Shown one piece after another: positions 51,225 through 60,449 of a DNA stretch of 64,000 nt (position 1 is its first letter; the number at the start of each line of letters is the position of its first letter). The DNA is from JAAEPI01 sp964352625 (GTDB lineage Bacteria; Bacteroidota; Bacteroidia; Cytophagales; Cyclobacteriaceae): NCBI GenBank assembly GCA_964352625.1, contig CAYGSD010000002.1:124001-188000 (forward strand), read 5' to 3'. The position numbers and the translations under genes are program-made. Below the pieces are notes generated by a model. The model was not told where the DNA came from and made no database searches. It saw only the letters and a program-made list of their open reading frames with translations.

Positions 51225-52285
51225 TCCGGCAGCAACTCGATACTTCCATCAGGAAATGGCGAATGACTTTCATTGGGCTGTTCGTTGCGATGATGGTCGT
51301 TTTCGTGCTGAGTCTGCTGCTCGGCTCGGTTTCAATCCCACTCAATCAGACGTTAAAGTTTTTGGGAGGAGGGACGTTGGATAACTCCGGCTGGCAAGCC
51401 ATTTTGATGAATTTCAGGTTGCCAAAAGCCATGACATCCATCCTTGTGGGGAGTGCGCTGGGCGTGAGCGGCCTTCAAATGCAGACGCTTTTTAGAAATC
51501 CATTGGCTGGGCCATTTATTCTTGGAATTAGTTCGGGTGCAGGCCTAGGTGTGGCACTGGTTATATTTCTGGGAATCTCCTTTGGCGTGTATTTTGGCCT
51601 GCCAGATACCGCTAGAAACTGGCTGCTTGTGATCAGTGCGGCAGGTGGTAGCTTTCTTGTACTTTCTATCATAGGTCTGGCGGCCATTCGGGTTCGCAGT
51701 GCCGTGACTTTACTGATTATTGGGCTAATGTTTGGATCGCTCGTAAGTGCCGTGGTTAGTATCATGCAATTTTTCAGTCAGGCGGAGAACATTCAGGCCT
51801 ACATCATTTGGTCGTTTGGTAGCCTCGGAAGTTTGTCGTGGAGTGAATTGTGGATTCTGATTCCCATCGTGAGTGGAGGTTTGGTTGTTTCGTTTGCCCT
51901 TTCTAAGAACTTGAACGCACTTCTTCTGGGTGAGAATTACGCCGCGTCCATGGGGTTAAATCTGAGATCCATTCGGTTGGTGATTATTCTCTGTACAAGT
52001 CTGTTGGCCGGTTCGGTTACAGCTTTTTGTGGACCCATCGCTTTTGTTGGGTTGGCCATTCCTCATTTGGCAAGAATGCTTTTCAACACCTCCAATCATT
52101 TATTACTCACGCCATTGGTCATTTTACTTGGCGCCATAGCGATGCTGGTGTTTGATTTGATTGCTCAGCTTCCAGGGTCTGACGCCACACTACCCATCAA
52201 TGCGGTGACTTCCCTACTGGGAGCACCCTTTGTTATTTGGCTCATTTTGAGAAAAAACAATCTTCACTATTCCTTCGAAAAATGA
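51221..52285 (+). CDS. ABC importer permease, FecCD/BtuC family
   Basis: 354 residues, about ten membrane helices. Family marks are RLPKAMTSILVGSALGVSG, QTLFRNPLAGPFILGISSGA, and CGPIAFVGLAIPHLAR near the end. It dimerises to form the channel for the ligand brought by the binding protein. The ATGA overlaps couple it to both neighbours. Confidence 0.93.
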   Translation: MIRQQLDTSIRKWRMTFIGLFVAMMVVFVLSLLLGSVSIPLNQTLKFLGGGTLDNSGWQAILMNFRLPKAMTSILVGSALGVSGLQMQTLFRNPLAGPFILGISSGAGLGVALVIFLGISFGVYFGLPDTARNWLLVISAAGGSFLVLSIIGLAAIRVRSAVTLLIIGLMFGSLVSAVVSIMQFFSQAENIQAYIIWSFGSLGSLSWSELWILIPIVSGGLVVSFALSKNLNALLLGENYAASMGLNLRSIRLVIILCTSLLAGSVTAFCGPIAFVGLAIPHLARMLFNTSNHLLLTPLVILLGAIAMLVFDLIAQLPGSDATLPINAVTSLLGAPFVIWLILRKNNLHYSFEK

Positions 52286-53013
52286 ACCTGCTAGAGACAC
52301 ATGATTTGTCAATTGGCTATGGCGAGAAGGCGCTTGCTACTGATCTCAATCTTGAAATTGGTGCAGGAAAGCTGATAGGATTAGTGGGGCAAAACGGAGT
52401 AGGAAAATCTACGCTGCTGCGCACCTTGTGCGGTTTTCAGAAGCCTGTTTCCGGCTCGGTTCAAATGGAGGGAATGGATATTGAACTGCTGAGTCGAAAG
52501 GCGCTGGCTAAAAAATTCTCGGTGGTGCTCACCGAACGACCCGCTGCACAAAATCTCACCGTATTGGAAATGATTTCACTGGGGCGTCATCCGTATTCGG
52601 GGTGGCTGGGACAGCTCAGGGACGAAGATGTTGTCGCGATTGAGCGAGCGCTGGAGCAATGCCAGGTTCATTATATCCTGACCAAGCGGTTGTACGAACT
52701 AAGTGATGGCCAACTGCAAAAAGTTATGATTGCTCGGACATTGGCTCAGGACACTAACATGGTGATTCTGGATGAACCTACCTCGCATTTGGATTTGCGC
52801 AACAAAGTGGAGGTGCTGGACTTGCTTAAGGACATCACCGAGCAGGGAAGGTCGGTACTTATCACCACGCATGAGATTTCCTTGTCCGCCAAAGTCTGTG
52901 ATACGTTTTGGTGCATGGACTTCAATGCGCCCATGGTAGTTGGCAATCCTCGAGAATTAATTGAATCAGGAGCAATAGCCAAGATGCTTCATTTGAAGGA
53001 GGGAATTCTATGA
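52282..53013 (+). CDS. ABC importer ATPase, BtuD/FhuC-like
   Basis: 243 residues from ATG 52282, which overlaps the permease stop (ATGA); a longer frame starting at 52237 lies inside the permease gene. Walker A GQNGVGKST, signature LSDGQLQKVM (with Asp for the usual Gly at the third position) and Walker B MVILDEPTSHLD are present. It powers the importer. A relative of the cobalamin, ferrichrome and haem ATPases; the operon decides for cobalamin. Confidence 0.9.
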   Translation: MNLLETHDLSIGYGEKALATDLNLEIGAGKLIGLVGQNGVGKSTLLRTLCGFQKPVSGSVQMEGMDIELLSRKALAKKFSVVLTERPAAQNLTVLEMISLGRHPYSGWLGQLRDEDVVAIERALEQCQVHYILTKRLYELSDGQLQKVMIARTLAQDTNMVILDEPTSHLDLRNKVEVLDLLKDITEQGRSVLITTHEISLSAKVCDTFWCMDFNAPMVVGNPRELIESGAIAKMLHLKEGIL

Positions 53014-53030
53014 ATCCTTGAACACAAGTG

Positions 53031-53165
53031 TCATCCTATGAAGGGCAATTGAAAGGCAACCGCTACCTCTTGCATAACCTTCATTAGAAGGAACACGAAG
53101 TACCCTGCCATTCCCACCATTGTTGCACCAATAAGAAAATCTAAGAAGTTGAAATCGCGTGTCAT
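53031..53165 (-). CDS. Possible small membrane protein (44 aa)
   Basis: Frame MTRDFNFLDFLIGATMVGMA... with one hydrophobic helix (about 8-32) and a short amphipathic end. Small, so it may be a chance frame. It lies between the converging importer operon and a gene-poor 250-base stretch (53166-53415) in which I see nothing else. Confidence 0.35.
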   Translation of the reverse strand: MTRDFNFLDFLIGATMVGMAGYFVFLLMKVMQEVAVAFQLPFIG

Positions 53166-53415
53166 GATCGTATTGTTTTGTCATAGCCAAGTGACACAAA
53201 ATCATGAAAAATTGGAATGGGGAATGTCAGTACATGAGCTGAACTTTATCAATCCGGAACCCGAACTCAAATTAATTTATTAAGTAAAATTAAGTGACCA
53301 TCTCAGGCATACTCATTCATCCATCCCCCAATCACTATTGTCTCGCACTAGACATAAAAGCACGACGAATGTTGCCATCATCGAACATCCGTTAACTTAG
53401 GCTCACTCAAAGAAC

Positions 53416-54750
53416 ATGAAGCATATCGTCATCATCGGGAACGGCATTGCGGGCATCACGGCCGCTCGGCACATTCGCAAGCGCAGTGATCACAAAATCA
53501 CCGTGATTTCCGGAGAGACCGATTATTTTTTCTCGCGTACGGCCCTCATGTACATCTACATGGGCCACATGAAATACGAACACACTAAGCCGTATGAAGA
53601 TTGGTTTTGGGAGAAAAACCGCATAAACCTGAAGCGTGCCTGGGTGAAATCGGTTGATTTTTCAAGTAAGGAATTGGCGTTCGAGTCAGGGGAGAAAATG
53701 ACCTACGATAAGCTCGTGTTGGCCACAGGCTCCAAGTCCAACAAGTTTGGCTGGTCGGGGCAGGACTTGGAGGGTGTGCAAGGACTCTATAGCTATCAGG
53801 ACTTGGAGTTGATGGAGGGAAAAACAAAGAATGTGAAAAATGCGGTGGTCGTAGGTGGAGGCCTGATCGGGATCGAAATGGCCGAAATGCTGCACTCGAG
53901 AGGCATTCATGTCACGTTCCTCGTTCGAGAGAATAATTTCTGGGACGCGGTGCTGCCGAAAGAAGAAGCCAAAATGATTGATAGGCATATACTTGAGCAT
54001 GGAGTTGATCTGCGATTGGGAGCAGAGTTGGAAGAAATACTTGACGATGGAACTGGCAAAGTGAAAGCCGTGAGAACCAAAGACGGTGAAGAAATTGACT
54101 GTCAGTTTGTAGGGCTCACGGTGGGTGTCTCACCCAATGTAGATTTCCTACGAGAGGCGGATTTGAAGATTGAGAAGGGAATTGTGGTTGATGAAAACCT
54201 TCAAACCAATCAACCAGATGTCTTCGCCATTGGTGACTGTGCGCAGTTGGCGAATCCGCCTGCAGGCAGGCGACCAATTGAGGCCGTTTGGTATGTCGGG
54301 CGAATGATGGGGGAGACTGTGGCTCAGACTGTCACTGGAAACCAAACGAAGTACGATCCGGGCATCTGGTTCAACTCTGCCAAGTTTTTCGATATTGAAT
54401 ATCAGACTTATGGAGCGGTGAGTGCGCAACGAGGCGAAAATGAATCGGACTTTTTTTGGGAGCATCCTGAGGGTAAGATCTGCCTGCGATTGGTTTTCGA
54501 TAAGGAAAGTAGAGCCTTGATTGGTGTGAACAATTTCGGTATTCGATTGCGTCATGATGTCTGCGAAGATTGGATGAAGAAAGAGCAAACTGTGGAGTTT
54601 GCTTTAGCGCACTTGAAGGACGCCAATTTCGATCCGGAGTTTTACAAGAAATACGAGGAGGCGATAGTAGCGAAGTTTAATAAGGAAAACGGAACGAATA
54701 TTCAGGTGAAAAAGAAAAGTTGGAAGCGGATACTGGAAGCCATTAACTAA
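53416..54750 (+). CDS. FAD-dependent pyridine nucleotide-disulfide-type oxidoreductase
   Basis: 444 residues. Two Rossmann GxGxxG motifs: IIGNGIAGITAA (FAD) and VVGGGLIGIEMAEML (NAD(P)H), and the FAD-closing VFAIGDCAQL. Redox-active Cys pair of the disulfide reductases is absent, as in NADH-nitrite reductase or rubredoxin reductase relatives. The C-terminus (about 330-444) is an extra domain. It precedes the polyferredoxin gene group, being separated by the GxxExxY gene, and could give electrons to it. Confidence 0.87.
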   Translation: MKHIVIIGNGIAGITAARHIRKRSDHKITVISGETDYFFSRTALMYIYMGHMKYEHTKPYEDWFWEKNRINLKRAWVKSVDFSSKELAFESGEKMTYDKLVLATGSKSNKFGWSGQDLEGVQGLYSYQDLELMEGKTKNVKNAVVVGGGLIGIEMAEMLHSRGIHVTFLVRENNFWDAVLPKEEAKMIDRHILEHGVDLRLGAELEEILDDGTGKVKAVRTKDGEEIDCQFVGLTVGVSPNVDFLREADLKIEKGIVVDENLQTNQPDVFAIGDCAQLANPPAGRRPIEAVWYVGRMMGETVAQTVTGNQTKYDPGIWFNSAKFFDIEYQTYGAVSAQRGENESDFFWEHPEGKICLRLVFDKESRALIGVNNFGIRLRHDVCEDWMKKEQTVEFALAHLKDANFDPEFYKKYEEAIVAKFNKENGTNIQVKKKSWKRILEAIN

Positions 54751-55255
54751 CCACAGAGGAAGCAGAGAATACAGAGAATTTTCACTGTGACCTCAGAGTT
54801 CCCTTTGGTTTTGAAAAAAAGAAATGGAGATCAACAAAATAACTCAGGCGATTATCGGTGCAGCCATTGAGGTTCACAAGGAATTGGGTCCCGGGTTATT
54901 GGAATCTGCATATCAGGAGTGCTTATATTTTGAGTTGTTAGAAAGAGGACTGTCCGTGCAGAAGGAGTTAGAACTGCCAGTAGTTTATAAGGAGGTGCAG
55001 CTAGATTGTGGCTATCGTATCGATTTGTTTGTCGAAAATGAAGTGATCGTTGAGCTGAAATCGGTGAAGGAGTTGGAGGATATTCATATTGCTCAAACTC
55101 TCACATATTTGAAACTGAGCAATAAGAAGATTGGACTCTTAATCAACTTCAATGAAACAAAACTGATGGATGGACTGAGGAGGTTGATTAATAAATTTCA
55201 CGAAGAATAAAATGCGAAAGCAGGGCTTCTCTGTTCCCTCAGAGACCTCTGTGGT
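54750..55255. repeat. Inverted accacagagg repeat around the GxxExxY gene
   Basis: accacagagg at 54750-54759 and its exact complement cctctgtggt at 55246-55255 enclose the gene. Both flanks are rich in related words (cagagaa, ctcagag, ttccc). Repeats like this accompany GxxExxY genes in other genomes, so the block looks like a discrete insert between two genes of the redox group. Confidence 0.6.
54824..55210 (+). CDS. GxxExxY family protein
   Basis: 128 residues with the naming motif GLLESAYQECL near 26-36 and the block IDLFVENEVIVELKSVKEL, which resembles the PD-(D/E)xK nuclease fold (Asp, Glu and Lys in order). Closing with LGLLINFNE-like (KIGLLINFNETKLMDGLRR). The family is widespread in environmental bacteria, of unknown function, and scattered as single genes. 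It is an intruder between the oxidoreductase and polyferredoxin genes. Confidence 0.88.
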   Translation: MEINKITQAIIGAAIEVHKELGPGLLESAYQECLYFELLERGLSVQKELELPVVYKEVQLDCGYRIDLFVENEVIVELKSVKELEDIHIAQTLTYLKLSNKKIGLLINFNETKLMDGLRRLINKFHEE

Positions 55256-55261
55256 CAAGTT

Positions 55262-56830
55262 ATGACAGATAATTTATCCATATCACAAGGTCACGAAAAA
55301 GTAGACTGGACACAGAAAATCGGGCTGACGCTTGCCGGGTTCGGCATCCTCGTCTTGCTAATCAGCTGGGGAGGAGTAGCCTTAGATGCGACTATTTTTC
55401 TGCCACTTTCCATGTTCGCGATTTTGGTCGGGACTGCCATCTATGGACACAGATCTTACATGAAAATCCCGGCGGGGATCAAGAATAACAGTGTCTATTT
55501 CAATTCACTGACCAACAAAGGAGCGATAGGGTGGGTGGTGGCCATTGTGCTCACAGGCTTTTATGTTTTCCTTTATAAATACCCGACGTACCTAGGCTAC
55601 CAAGCCGGAGTGGATGGCGCAAATGCAGGACTCATTGCGCTTTTTGATCCTTTGAGTATTTGGATAAATGGCAATCCGGCATCACAATGGTTTGTCTACG
55701 GGACCATTTACACGCTGGTAATTCTTTCGCTCGGCGTCAAGTTCATTTATAAGTATCGCCACAACAAGTATCAACAAATTCGAACCTGGTCAGTGATGGG
55801 CGCACAGCTGATCATGGCCTACATGATTCCCCAGATTCTTGCTGCACTCAATTTTAACGATGCACGAGATGCTGCTGGAAAGTACATCGGTTACTACGAT
55901 ACGGACATCAAAAACATGTGGCCACTTGATTATGACTTCTTTCAGAGTTGGCATTTGGATGCCATGCAGCAGGAGGCCTACCAGCCGGTCGGGATGATTT
56001 TCCTTGTTGTCGGAATTGCTTTGACCGTGGTTGGTGTTCCAATCATTACCTACTTTTTTGGGAAGAGGTGGTACTGCTCTTGGGTGTGTGGGTGTGGTGG
56101 CTTGGCTGAGACTGCCGGAGACCCCTTTCGACACCTTTCGGACAAGAGCACCAATGCGTGGTTCATCGAGCGATGGATGATTCATGGAGTCATGGTCTTT
56201 GTGGTGATCATGACGGGCTTAGTTCTCGCCGATTATCTCTGGGATTTCAAATTTTCGGAGACCATTAACCGGACGCTTTTGGTAGGAATTGTAACGGCCA
56301 TCATTGGTGGAATCGTCCTGATTCAGCGCAAAAAATCCAAGGAGAAGAAGATCCCAATGAAGAAGATTTTGGTCATTGCCGGAGTGGTTGCTGCCTCATT
56401 TGCCATTTATATTTTGTATCCCCAGATCGTGGAAGGAGCTTCAAGCAATTACAAAGTGTCGACCAACAGCATCAAAAGCTGGTATGGATTCTTCATCGGT
56501 GCTACCTTCTCGGGAATCATCGGCGTGGGATTTTACCCGCTTATGGGCAATCGCGTGTGGTGCCGATTCGGATGTCCGCTAGCAGGCTACCTTGGATTGG
56601 TGCAAAGATTCAAGTCAAAGTTCCGCATTACGACAAATGGTGGACAATGCATATCCTGTGGAAACTGCTCCACGTATTGTGAGCAAGGTATCGACGTGAG
56701 GGCGTACGCCCAGCGTGGACAAAACATTGTAAGATCCTCTTGTGTGGGCTGTGGTATTTGCTCAGCCGTTTGCCCAAGAGGTGTTTTGAAACTAGAAAAT
56801 GGCCCGGAAAAGGGCAGAATCAATGATTAA
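55262..56830 (+). CDS. Membrane polyferredoxin (NapH/NosR-type 4Fe-4S protein)
   Basis: 522 residues, with about seven or eight hydrophobic helices. Two cysteine blocks in cytoplasmic-side loops (YCSWVCGCGG and WCRFGCPLAGYLGL) are those of NapH/NosR/CcoG membrane proteins, and the C-terminus carries two 4Fe-4S clusters (CISCGNCSTYC and CVGCGICSAVCPRG). It should pass electrons between the cytoplasmic and periplasmic sides. It is the first gene of three that overlap or touch: polyferredoxin, DM13 lipoprotein, outer-membrane protein. Not a CcoG in the strict sense: no cytochrome oxidase genes are near. Confidence 0.85.
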   Translation: MTDNLSISQGHEKVDWTQKIGLTLAGFGILVLLISWGGVALDATIFLPLSMFAILVGTAIYGHRSYMKIPAGIKNNSVYFNSLTNKGAIGWVVAIVLTGFYVFLYKYPTYLGYQAGVDGANAGLIALFDPLSIWINGNPASQWFVYGTIYTLVILSLGVKFIYKYRHNKYQQIRTWSVMGAQLIMAYMIPQILAALNFNDARDAAGKYIGYYDTDIKNMWPLDYDFFQSWHLDAMQQEAYQPVGMIFLVVGIALTVVGVPIITYFFGKRWYCSWVCGCGGLAETAGDPFRHLSDKSTNAWFIERWMIHGVMVFVVIMTGLVLADYLWDFKFSETINRTLLVGIVTAIIGGIVLIQRKKSKEKKIPMKKILVIAGVVAASFAIYILYPQIVEGASSNYKVSTNSIKSWYGFFIGATFSGIIGVGFYPLMGNRVWCRFGCPLAGYLGLVQRFKSKFRITTNGGQCISCGNCSTYCEQGIDVRAYAQRGQNIVRSSCVGCGICSAVCPRGVLKLENGPEKGRIND

Positions 56831-57497
56831 AAAACTACTGCTAATTTTTCCATTGGCATTCTTTGGATGCATTGGCGAAGACATCATTCAAGATGAAATT
56901 CCACCGGAGGTGCGCCTAGTCAATGTGCCCACTTCTATTGAGCTTGGGACTACCTTTCAGCTAAGCATTTCTGCATTCAATAATATTGGAATGAATACGG
57001 AAATTGAGTCTGCCGTGTGGTCTAGTTCCAATGAAATGGTGTTGACCGTAGATCAAATGGGGCTTGCCACAGCGCACGCCATTGGCACATCCATTGTGAC
57101 GGTTTCTGGACTAATTGATGGCGAAATGGTTTCAGAATCTGTGGAAATTGAGGTAGGTGAGGAGACGGTTTTCATGGATTTGCGCGATGGAAATATTCGA
57201 ACAACAAGCAGCTATATTCTCAAAGGAGATTTTGAAATGTACATGGAGGAAGGTGAGCTGGTCATTGAATTCTTTGATGATTACGTCGCTGATGATGGAC
57301 TACCGGGCTTGTATGTGTACCTGACCAATAACCCAAGCACCGTGGCAAATGCTTATGAAATAGGCGCTGTTACCAAGTTTTCAGGGGCTCATACCTATCA
57401 GCTTTCGGATGTTGACTTGTTCGATTACGATTACTTACTCTACTACTGCAAGCCCTTCAATGTCAAGGTTGGAGACGGTGAAATAATGGATCAATAA
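56823..57497 (+). CDS. DM13-domain lipoprotein
   Basis: The start is ATG 56823 (MIKKLLLIFPLAFFGC), which gives a lipobox; the gene overlaps the polyferredoxin stop by 8 bases. 224 residues: a Big-2-like beta domain (about 30-115: SIELGTTFQLSISAFNN, SVSIVTVSG-like) and a DM13 domain (about 120-224; YILKGDFEMYMEEGELVIEF, FSGAHTYQLSDVDLFDYDYL, YCKPFNVKVGDG). The conserved Cys of DM13 is in YYCKPF. DM13 has been proposed to take part in electron transfer. Confidence 0.83.
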   Translation: MIKKLLLIFPLAFFGCIGEDIIQDEIPPEVRLVNVPTSIELGTTFQLSISAFNNIGMNTEIESAVWSSSNEMVLTVDQMGLATAHAIGTSIVTVSGLIDGEMVSESVEIEVGEETVFMDLRDGNIRTTSSYILKGDFEMYMEEGELVIEFFDDYVADDGLPGLYVYLTNNPSTVANAYEIGAVTKFSGAHTYQLSDVDLFDYDYLLYYCKPFNVKVGDGEIMDQ

Positions 57498-58357
57498 TGA
57501 GAAAATTTCTAGTTGTACTTTTTGTTCTCAGCCTAAGCACGGTTCAGGCCGGGGGCTGGCCAAAGAAAAAAGGAACGGGCTATTTCAAACTTTCTGAATG
57601 GTGGATTATCGCTGACAGACATTTCACTAGTCAAGGAAAATTAGACCCTAATGCCACGCGAGGAACCTTTGTCACGAGCCTTTATGGAGAATACGGAATC
57701 ACGGATCGGCTGACTGCTCAAGTCTATTTTCCAATGTTCGTTCGTACCTATCAAAATGCACAAATATCAGGCACGACCGGAGAGGTGACGCAAGAAGGCG
57801 AAGCGCTTAATTCAATTGGCGACATCAATATCGGGGCGAAGTACGGGCTGACAAACAAAGGGAGTAAATACGTAGCGGCGGCCACTTTTTTGCTCGGATT
57901 GCCGACTGGAGTTTCGCAGGGAGGTAGCGACGGTTCTTACCAGACAGGCGATGGAGAATTCAACCAGATGCTCAGGTTTGATGTTAGTCGTTCGTTCAAG
58001 TTGGCAGGACTACCCGCCTTTGGAAATCTCTATTCAGGATTTAATAACCGGACCAATAATTTTTCTGACGAGGTGCGTTTTGGAGCCGAAATTGGGATCG
58101 CCGATAAGAGGCGGAAGTTTTGGCTTTTCACAAAGTTGGATGCCATAGAATCTCTGAAAAACGGTTCGACTGTAGCCAGCGGAGGAGGTGAAAGCCTGTT
58201 CGCCAATAACAGCGAGTACCTCAGTTACACCTTTGAAGGAGCCTATAAAATCAAGGATAGTTGGGGGGTGACGGCCAGTTATGCCGGGGCTTTCAGTGGA
58301 GAGATCATTTTTGCAAATCCGGCCTATTCAGTTGGGGTGTTTCTGGATTTGAACTAG
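57497..58357 (+). CDS. Exported outer-membrane barrel protein of the redox operon
   Basis: 286 residues, signal peptide 1-18 (TVQAG). Strands alternate polar and aromatic: KLSEWWIIADRHF, GEYGITDRLTAQVYFPMF, SIGDINIGAKYGL, VAAATFLLGLPTGVSQGG, and the chain closes AYSVGVFLDLN. The pattern resembles Phenol_MetA_deg-like transporter barrels. Start shares one base with the DM13 stop. A porin-like partner that brings the electron acceptor or donor to the DM13 protein is a reasonable guess, no more. Confidence 0.68.
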   Translation: MRKFLVVLFVLSLSTVQAGGWPKKKGTGYFKLSEWWIIADRHFTSQGKLDPNATRGTFVTSLYGEYGITDRLTAQVYFPMFVRTYQNAQISGTTGEVTQEGEALNSIGDINIGAKYGLTNKGSKYVAAATFLLGLPTGVSQGGSDGSYQTGDGEFNQMLRFDVSRSFKLAGLPAFGNLYSGFNNRTNNFSDEVRFGAEIGIADKRRKFWLFTKLDAIESLKNGSTVASGGGESLFANNSEYLSYTFEGAYKIKDSWGVTASYAGAFSGEIIFANPAYSVGVFLDLN

Positions 58358-58386
58358 TTTTTGAGTAGTCTGGCCTAATTTTCAAA

Positions 58387-59178
58387 ATGCATTTCGAAAG
58401 CCGAGAACCTGCAAATCACCTAAAAGGCGTTGTTAGAGAGTACTGGATATTCGAGAACCCTGAGTCAGAAACTCACGAGCAGAAGATTATTCCGGATGGC
58501 TTCAGTGAGATTATTATTCACTACGGCGATCCATTTGAAATCAACAATTCAGGAGTTTGGAAGGAGCAGGAACGGTTGCTGTACTCCAATCAGATATCGA
58601 AGCATTTCTACCTGAGAAACACAGGCCGATCGGCCATGCTTGGAATCAAACTTCAGCCAACAGGATTTTTTCGGCTTTTCGGCAATTCACAATCCGAATT
58701 TACGGACAAGGTCATTTCATTGAATGGCATTATTGATGTGCCCGATTCGATCGCGGCACTGGTTGAATCTCATTGGTCAACTGATGAGAGGATCAAATGC
58801 ATTGAGAGTTGGCTAACGGAAAAACTCACAGGACAAGTAATTTCTCAGATTCCGGAGGTTTGTGATTTTATTTTGGAGAAAAGGGGACTAATCTCTGTGG
58901 AGGAACTCGCTACTGAATTCTCCATAAGCACTCGTCATTTGGAAAGGGAGTTTAAGAAAAGTGTAGGCATCACTCCTAAGCTCTACATTAGGATTATCAA
59001 GTTCAGCCACATATTCAATGTCATGCAAGAGGACAAGCCGTGGGTGCAGGTGGCCCTTCAATCCGGGTACTTCGATCAATCCCATTTCATTAAGAATTTC
59101 AAGGCATTTACCGGAGAGGACCCATCAAAATATGGCTTCAGTGATGAAACGCTCGCCAACTTTTTCCTGAACAAGTAG
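58387..59178 (+). CDS. AraC family transcription regulator
   Basis: 263 residues. The C-terminal third is two helix-turn-helix units (ISVEELATEFSISTRHLERE and WVQVALQSGYFDQSHFIKNF) with FKAFTGEDPSKY at the end, the standard AraC/XylS pattern. The N-terminal part, which starts MHFESREPANHLKGVVREYW, is a DUF6597-type sensing domain. It lies 29 bases after the outer-membrane protein gene and may control the redox group or the DUF6265 gene next to it. Confidence 0.9.
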   Translation: MHFESREPANHLKGVVREYWIFENPESETHEQKIIPDGFSEIIIHYGDPFEINNSGVWKEQERLLYSNQISKHFYLRNTGRSAMLGIKLQPTGFFRLFGNSQSEFTDKVISLNGIIDVPDSIAALVESHWSTDERIKCIESWLTEKLTGQVISQIPEVCDFILEKRGLISVEELATEFSISTRHLEREFKKSVGITPKLYIRIIKFSHIFNVMQEDKPWVQVALQSGYFDQSHFIKNFKAFTGEDPSKYGFSDETLANFFLNK

Positions 59179-59230
59179 GTCGCATTTTTACAATACTACA
59201 CGTTGCAATAAGCCTAACCTTGTCCTAAAA

Positions 59231-59674
59231 ATGAAAACTACAATCATTCTCTTCGCACTACTCCTCACGGCTTCTCTGCAAGCTCAAAACCTTAAGGACT
59301 TCAAATGGCTTGAAGGAACTTGGGAGCGACAAGGAACGAAAGTCGGTTCAACGGCCTTCGAATCTTGGACGTATTCTAATGATGGGCTAAAAGGAGAAGG
59401 ACTTACACTTAAGGGAGCCGACACGGTTTTTGTTGAAAAGCTAAGCCTGATTATGAAGGACAATAAGCTTTTCTACGTCGCTGAGGTCAGTCACAACGCT
59501 GAACCAACTTATTTTGAAATCACTTCAGTTTCAAAGACGGGCTTTATCTGCGAGAATCCTGACCATGATTTTCCTAAGAAGATTGAGTATGCTTTTACTG
59601 GAACCGAAATGATTGCGACGATTTCTGGCGATGGAAAGGATATTCCGTTTCGATTCAAAAGGTTGGATGAGTGA
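59231..59674 (+). CDS. Exported DUF6265 protein
   Basis: 147 residues, signal peptide 1-18 (SLQAQ). LKDFKWLEGTWER, GLKGEGL and FICENPDHDFPKKIEY match the DUF6265 family of small lipocalin-like proteins. Unknown function. Its 3' end overlaps the J-domain gene on the other strand by 20 bases. Confidence 0.78.
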   Translation: MKTTIILFALLLTASLQAQNLKDFKWLEGTWERQGTKVGSTAFESWTYSNDGLKGEGLTLKGADTVFVEKLSLIMKDNKLFYVAEVSHNAEPTYFEITSVSKTGFICENPDHDFPKKIEYAFTGTEMIATISGDGKDIPFRFKRLDE

Positions 59675-60437
59675 CAGCAAACAAGACTATGAATATCACC
59701 AGTAAGGCAGGAATCAAACCGCACGTTAGACGAACATCTGAGTAGTTCTTTTCCATTACCACGATCAACGACAGACCAATGATGATAATGGAAAACACAT
59801 TTCTAAAGGAGTGAAGGTTGCCAAAAATTCTGTGTGTGGACGGGCTGTTTCTTAGGTGAACTCTTGTGGGAATTTTGAAAATGGCTGAGTAAACAACGGC
59901 CAATTGCAGATCTCCCGTTTGCTGATGTTCTTTCAACAATCCTTCCCCGGCAAGGAATCTCGCATGCGGAAGGTTTACCTCGGTCACATGCCTGCTCGGT
60001 TCTATGGATTTTGCTAAAAAGTCTTTTTCTCCACCTTGGTAGTAATAATCAATAGAAAAAAGTGCTCCGATAAGAAGAAAAAAATAGCAAACCTTACGCT
60101 CCACCTTGTAAAACTTGATTTTGAGCTTGATCAAGTATTCCAGTTTTTCTCGCTCCTCGTGCGCCTTTTTGTGTAGATATTCTCTTCGATATTTTTCAGC
60201 GGGTGTTTCTTCCTGCGGCTTATCAATGACGATTCCTTCTAGCCCAGAATCATAGATATGTCGAGTGTACGGATCTGTCAGTGTTTCATAAGCTAGGTTG
60301 ATTTGTCGAATACGCTCCTTGGCATCCGAAGCCTTACTGATATCAGGATGGTACTTTTTGACAAGACCTCTGTAAGCACTTTTCAGCTCCGATTTTGTAG
60401 CTGATTTAGGTACGCCTAAAGTCTCATAGTGAGTCAA
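59655..60437 (-). CDS. J-domain membrane protein
   Basis: 260 residues. N-terminal J domain (1-66: YETLGVPKSATKSELKSAYR with HPD in KYHPDISK) followed by a charged helix, then hydrophobic segments at about 115-133, 217-234 and 239-256. It is a type III DnaJ-like co-chaperone anchored in the membrane; it would recruit DnaK there. It shares a transcript with the hypothetical membrane protein 12 bases upstream. The client is unknown. Confidence 0.85.
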   Translation of the reverse strand: MTHYETLGVPKSATKSELKSAYRGLVKKYHPDISKASDAKERIRQINLAYETLTDPYTRHIYDSGLEGIVIDKPQEETPAEKYRREYLHKKAHEEREKLEYLIKLKIKFYKVERKVCYFFLLIGALFSIDYYYQGGEKDFLAKSIEPSRHVTEVNLPHARFLAGEGLLKEHQQTGDLQLAVVYSAIFKIPTRVHLRNSPSTHRIFGNLHSFRNVFSIIIIGLSLIVVMEKNYSDVRLTCGLIPALLVIFIVLFAVTHPTF

Positions 60438-60449
60438 TGAAATGTTACT

